From NCBI GenBank assembly GCA_042408785.1, contig JBHOQU010000092.1:1-32803 (forward strand): DNA of 32,803 nt, in the 5' to 3' direction. Source of the stretch: JAUQQI01 sp042408785 (GTDB lineage: Bacteria; Chloroflexota; Dehalococcoidia; JAUQQI01). Below the pieces are notes generated by a model, which saw only the letters and a list, made by a program, of their open reading frames with translations, was not told where the DNA came from and ran no database searches. The position numbers and the translations under genes are program-made. Within the stretch, counting starts at the first letter, position 1, and each line of letters begins with the position of its first letter. Positions 30,542-32,803 of the stretch are shown in pieces.

Positions 30542-32119
30542 CTAATAATCCGCCGGCTCGTCGGGACTCAGGTCGGGCCCCGAGACCAGGGCCGGACCCC
30601 GGCGGTAAACCCGGTAGCCATCCCGGGCCGCCACCAGCCGCCAGGCGGGATTATGGTCGATCCGGTCCAGGAATCGCTGAAATTCGGCCGGCTTAAAGGG
30701 CCAGGGGCTCCCCCTGGTGTCCACAACGATGTAGTCGGCCCCGAAGATATTGGGGAAGGTATAAACTTTTTCCCGGTTTGCCAGGTGGGGCACCAGGTCC
30801 GACTGGGCCGAGACGGCCGCCCCGGGGGGTATAAGCTGCAGGATTTCCCGGCCCACCCCCACGTGGGGCCCCAACGCAAACTGCTGGGGGTCAAACCGGC
30901 CCCCAAGGGGCCCGGGTCCATAGGCCAGGTAGGCCCCGGCACTTGCCCCCAGCAGCAGCCCCAGCACTGCCCCCCGGCCGACCCGCCGGGAGAAGAGGCG
31001 ACCCGCCCCCGACCCGGCCGCGGCCACCAACCAGGGGATGAGCACGGCCGAATACTGGTTGGCCAGCTCATACTGCTCCCGGTAGTTGCTGAGCAGGAGG
31101 TACCCGAAGCTCGGGACGCTCAGAACCAGGAGCTCGGGCCCCAGCAGTGGCAGAAGCCCCAGCGGCAGGACGAGGCGAAGGAGAAAGTCCAGGCGCTCCC
31201 GGGTCAGTATGCCCCCGAGGACGTAGTCCGGCCGGGTGAGAATTGTGGCGGCGATTTCCCCCGGTGAACCGCCCAACCACTCGTACCGGCGCAGGTAATA
31301 GTACTTGCCCGTGCCGCTGAGGGCCGGGGCCAGCCAGCCGATGGTGAGGGCGGCCCAGCCGATCCCCACCGCCATGAGCCCCAGCCCCCAGCCCCGCCGC
31401 CCCCGCACCACGAGCCAGAGGCCCAGCGCGGCGGCGACGATGGCGACCTCCTCCCGGGTGAGGAGGGCCAGGCCGGCGAAGGCCGCCCCCCACCGGGGCC
31501 GGTCGGCGAGGAACGCGTCCAGGGCAAAGGCCAGCAGGGGGACGGCCAGGGCGATCTCGTGGAAGTCGAAAAGGTTAACGTAGTGGACGGCCGGGTAAAG
31601 CCAGTAGGCGGCGGCCAGGGCCAGGCCGGTGGCTTCCCCGCCCAGCCGCCGGCCGATCCGGTAAAAGGCGATTACGGCCAGGGCCAGGGCGGCCGTCTGG
31701 ACCAGCAGGAGGGTTTCCGGGTGGGGCCAGAGGGCGTAAAGGGGCGCAATCAGCAGTAGGATGGGCGAAAAGTGGTGGGCCAGCAGGTTGGAGGTGTACT
31801 CGAACATGACGGTGGTCGAAAAAGGCCGCCCGTTAACCGTATTCCACATCACCTGGGCCAGGATGCCCAGGTCGTAGGCATGGCTGTGGAAGCTGGCGTG
31901 CCGCAGGTAAGAGAGGACGGCCCACAGGGCAAAGTAGCCGGCCACCAGGCCACCCACCACCGCCTCAGGCCGGATGCGGTTCAGCCAGGGGAGACGGTCC
32001 TTAACCCTCTCCCAGAGGGCGGGGGCCGGGCCCCGGCCGATGACGGCACCGACGAGGGCCAGCAGAAGGATAAGACCCCCTTCCCGAAGGAAATCGAAAG
32101 GCCCGAGGGGAGTCTGCAT
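30542..32119 (-). CDS. DUF2079 polytopic membrane protein (GT-C-like)
   Basis: A 525-residue protein with about ten or more hydrophobic helices. The DUF2079 signature is present: SHAYDLGILAQVMWNTVNGRPF near the first extracytoplasmic loop, AHHFSPILLLIAPLYALWPHP, YWLYPAVHYVNLFDFHEIALAVPLLAFAL, and LALLTREEVAIVAAALGLWL. A soluble C-terminal region (SAQSDLVPHLANREKVYTFPN, then ADYIVVDTRG) follows, as in other members. The family is predicted to share the GT-C glycosyltransferase fold but has no firmly assigned reaction. ATG 32119 lies three bases after the methyltransferase stop, so the pair is cotranscribed. Confidence 0.88.
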   Translation of the reverse strand: MQTPLGPFDFLREGGLILLLALVGAVIGRGPAPALWERVKDRLPWLNRIRPEAVVGGLVAGYFALWAVLSYLRHASFHSHAYDLGILAQVMWNTVNGRPFSTTVMFEYTSNLLAHHFSPILLLIAPLYALWPHPETLLLVQTAALALAVIAFYRIGRRLGGEATGLALAAAYWLYPAVHYVNLFDFHEIALAVPLLAFALDAFLADRPRWGAAFAGLALLTREEVAIVAAALGLWLVVRGRRGWGLGLMAVGIGWAALTIGWLAPALSGTGKYYYLRRYEWLGGSPGEIAATILTRPDYVLGGILTRERLDFLLRLVLPLGLLPLLGPELLVLSVPSFGYLLLSNYREQYELANQYSAVLIPWLVAAAGSGAGRLFSRRVGRGAVLGLLLGASAGAYLAYGPGPLGGRFDPQQFALGPHVGVGREILQLIPPGAAVSAQSDLVPHLANREKVYTFPNIFGADYIVVDTRGSPWPFKPAEFQRFLDRIDHNPAWRLVAARDGYRVYRRGPALVSGPDLSPDEPADY

Positions 32120-32122
32120 CGG

Positions 32123-32803
32123 TTAGCGGCGTGCCAGGCAGATGACTGATAAGCCGATGGGAAGGTAGCCGAAGCGGCGGATCAGCCGGCCCTCCAGGCG
32201 GAGAAGCCGGTAAAGCAGACCGTTAAGGGGTGCGGGGAGGGCCCGGACGTCGGAGGCAGGCTTTTGGGCCGGACCGGTGAGGCGTCCCGCCAGCCGCCAG
32301 AGGGCGGCTGGGGCGAACATGAAGAAGTTGGCGTAGGTGAGCCGCACCACCTCAAATCCGGCCGAGCGGACGAGGTTTTCCAGTTCCCGGGCGGTGTAGC
32401 GGTGGCGGGTGAAGACCACCCGGTCGTGGGGTCCCCGCAGGGCCTCGAAGGCCGGGACCCTTATAAGCAGATAGCCGCCCGGTTTAAGCACCCTTGCCAG
32501 CTCCATAAGGGCCAGCCGGTCGTCGCCGACCCACAGGTGGTAGATGACGTCGAAGCAAAGGACCAGGTCGAAGGTGGCGGTGCCGAAGGGCAGCGCCGTG
32601 ACCGAGCCCCGGACCAGGGCGGCGAGCTCGTGGCGGCGGGCGAGGCTGAGGGCCTCGGCGGCCAGGTCGAGGCCGACGACCCGGCCCAGGGGCTTAAAGC
32701 GGGCGGAGGTTCCGCCCGGGCCGCAACCGGCATCGAGAATGAGGGCCGGCCGGGCCAATTTTACCCCCTCCAGCAACCCCAGGGCAACCTCCCCCATCCC
32801 CCG
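32123..32803 (-). CDS. Class I SAM-dependent methyltransferase (5' end off-window)
   Basis: The frame is open to the right edge; an ATG at 32797 exists but would leave only about 22 residues before SAM motif I, so the true start is probably further right. Motifs are LILDAGCGPGGTSARF (motif I), VVGLDLAAEALSLAR, FDLVLCFDVIYHLWVGDD (motif III), and LARVLKPGGYLLIRVPAFEAL (post I/motif VI), as in Methyltransf_11 proteins. The C-terminus has FVVRLTYANFF-like strands (EVVRLTYANFFMFAPAALW). Its pairing with a GT-C-like membrane protein suggests modification of a glycan or lipid-linked sugar, but that is inference. Confidence 0.9.
   Translation of the reverse strand, partial: RGMGEVALGLLEGVKLARPALILDAGCGPGGTSARFKPLGRVVGLDLAAEALSLARRHELAALVRGSVTALPFGTATFDLVLCFDVIYHLWVGDDRLALMELARVLKPGGYLLIRVPAFEALRGPHDRVVFTRHRYTARELENLVRSAGFEVVRLTYANFFMFAPAALWRLAGRLTGPAQKPASDVRALPAPLNGLLYRLLRLEGRLIRRFGYLPIGLSVICLARR

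Overview
This window looks like part of a high-GC, monoderm (Gram-positive-type) bacterial chromosome. The best guess is a deep-branching, possibly thermophilic Firmicutes lineage of the Moorella/Desulfotomaculum/Symbiobacterium/Limnochorda kind, with an actinobacterium as the less likely alternative. The reasons are a complete-looking mraZ-to-ftsZ division and cell-wall cluster, a DUF1290 small basic protein between ftsQ and ftsA, the fhaA-fhaB-SEDS gene trio, GC-rich coding sequence with heavy gene overlap, and consensus TATAAT promoters. No outer-membrane genes are seen. Genus cannot be set from sequence reading alone.

Left end (1-2272), a decayed mobile region at a tRNA gene. The first 40 codons of an IS607-type serine recombinase run off the left edge on the minus strand. 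Next come a broken zinc-ribbon reading frame and a tyrosine integrase carrying a nonsense codon and two frameshifts, followed by a hairpin terminator. The integrase lies next to the 3' end of tRNA-Lys(CTT), a typical integration site.

2273-4420: a UvrD/PcrA helicase on the plus strand, apparently made from a leaderless mRNA. Its stop codon shares a CTAG with the stop of uppP on the other strand.

23736 down to 4417: one minus-strand array of 20 reading frames, in the order mraZ, rsmH, ftsL, ftsI, murF, mraY, a 46-codon basic ORF, murD, ftsW, murG, murC, murB, ddl, ftsQ, sbp, ftsA, ftsZ, an M20 deacylase, an SDR and uppP. Almost every junction overlaps or lies within a few bases. The one clear gap is 38 bases between ftsA and ftsZ, and it holds a palindrome. 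Together the genes build UDP-MurNAc-pentapeptide, lipid I and lipid II, polymerise and cross-link septal peptidoglycan, recycle the undecaprenyl carrier and assemble the Z ring. murE is absent from its usual place between ftsI and murF, and the sporulation genes that often follow ftsZ in Firmicutes are absent too. Three TGG boxes spaced 10 bp apart upstream of mraZ look like MraZ autoregulatory sites.

23932-28631 (minus): a two-domain rhodanese with its own promoter, an operator-like inverted repeat and a strong terminator; then fhaA, fhaB, a second SEDS gene and a GT4 glycosyltransferase as a second likely envelope operon. 28712-29999 (plus): a phosphoribosyltransferase, an acylphosphatase and a degenerate stand-alone CinA C-terminal domain. 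29964-32803 (minus): a class I methyltransferase (cut by the right edge), a DUF2079 membrane protein and a zinc-ribbon Nudix hydrolase.

The points most worth following up are the small basic ORF inside the mur genes, MurG with altered signature motifs, the inferred CUG start of murC, the missing murE, the ftsA-ftsZ gap element, the CinA-like pseudo-enzyme and the short-leader or leaderless promoters.
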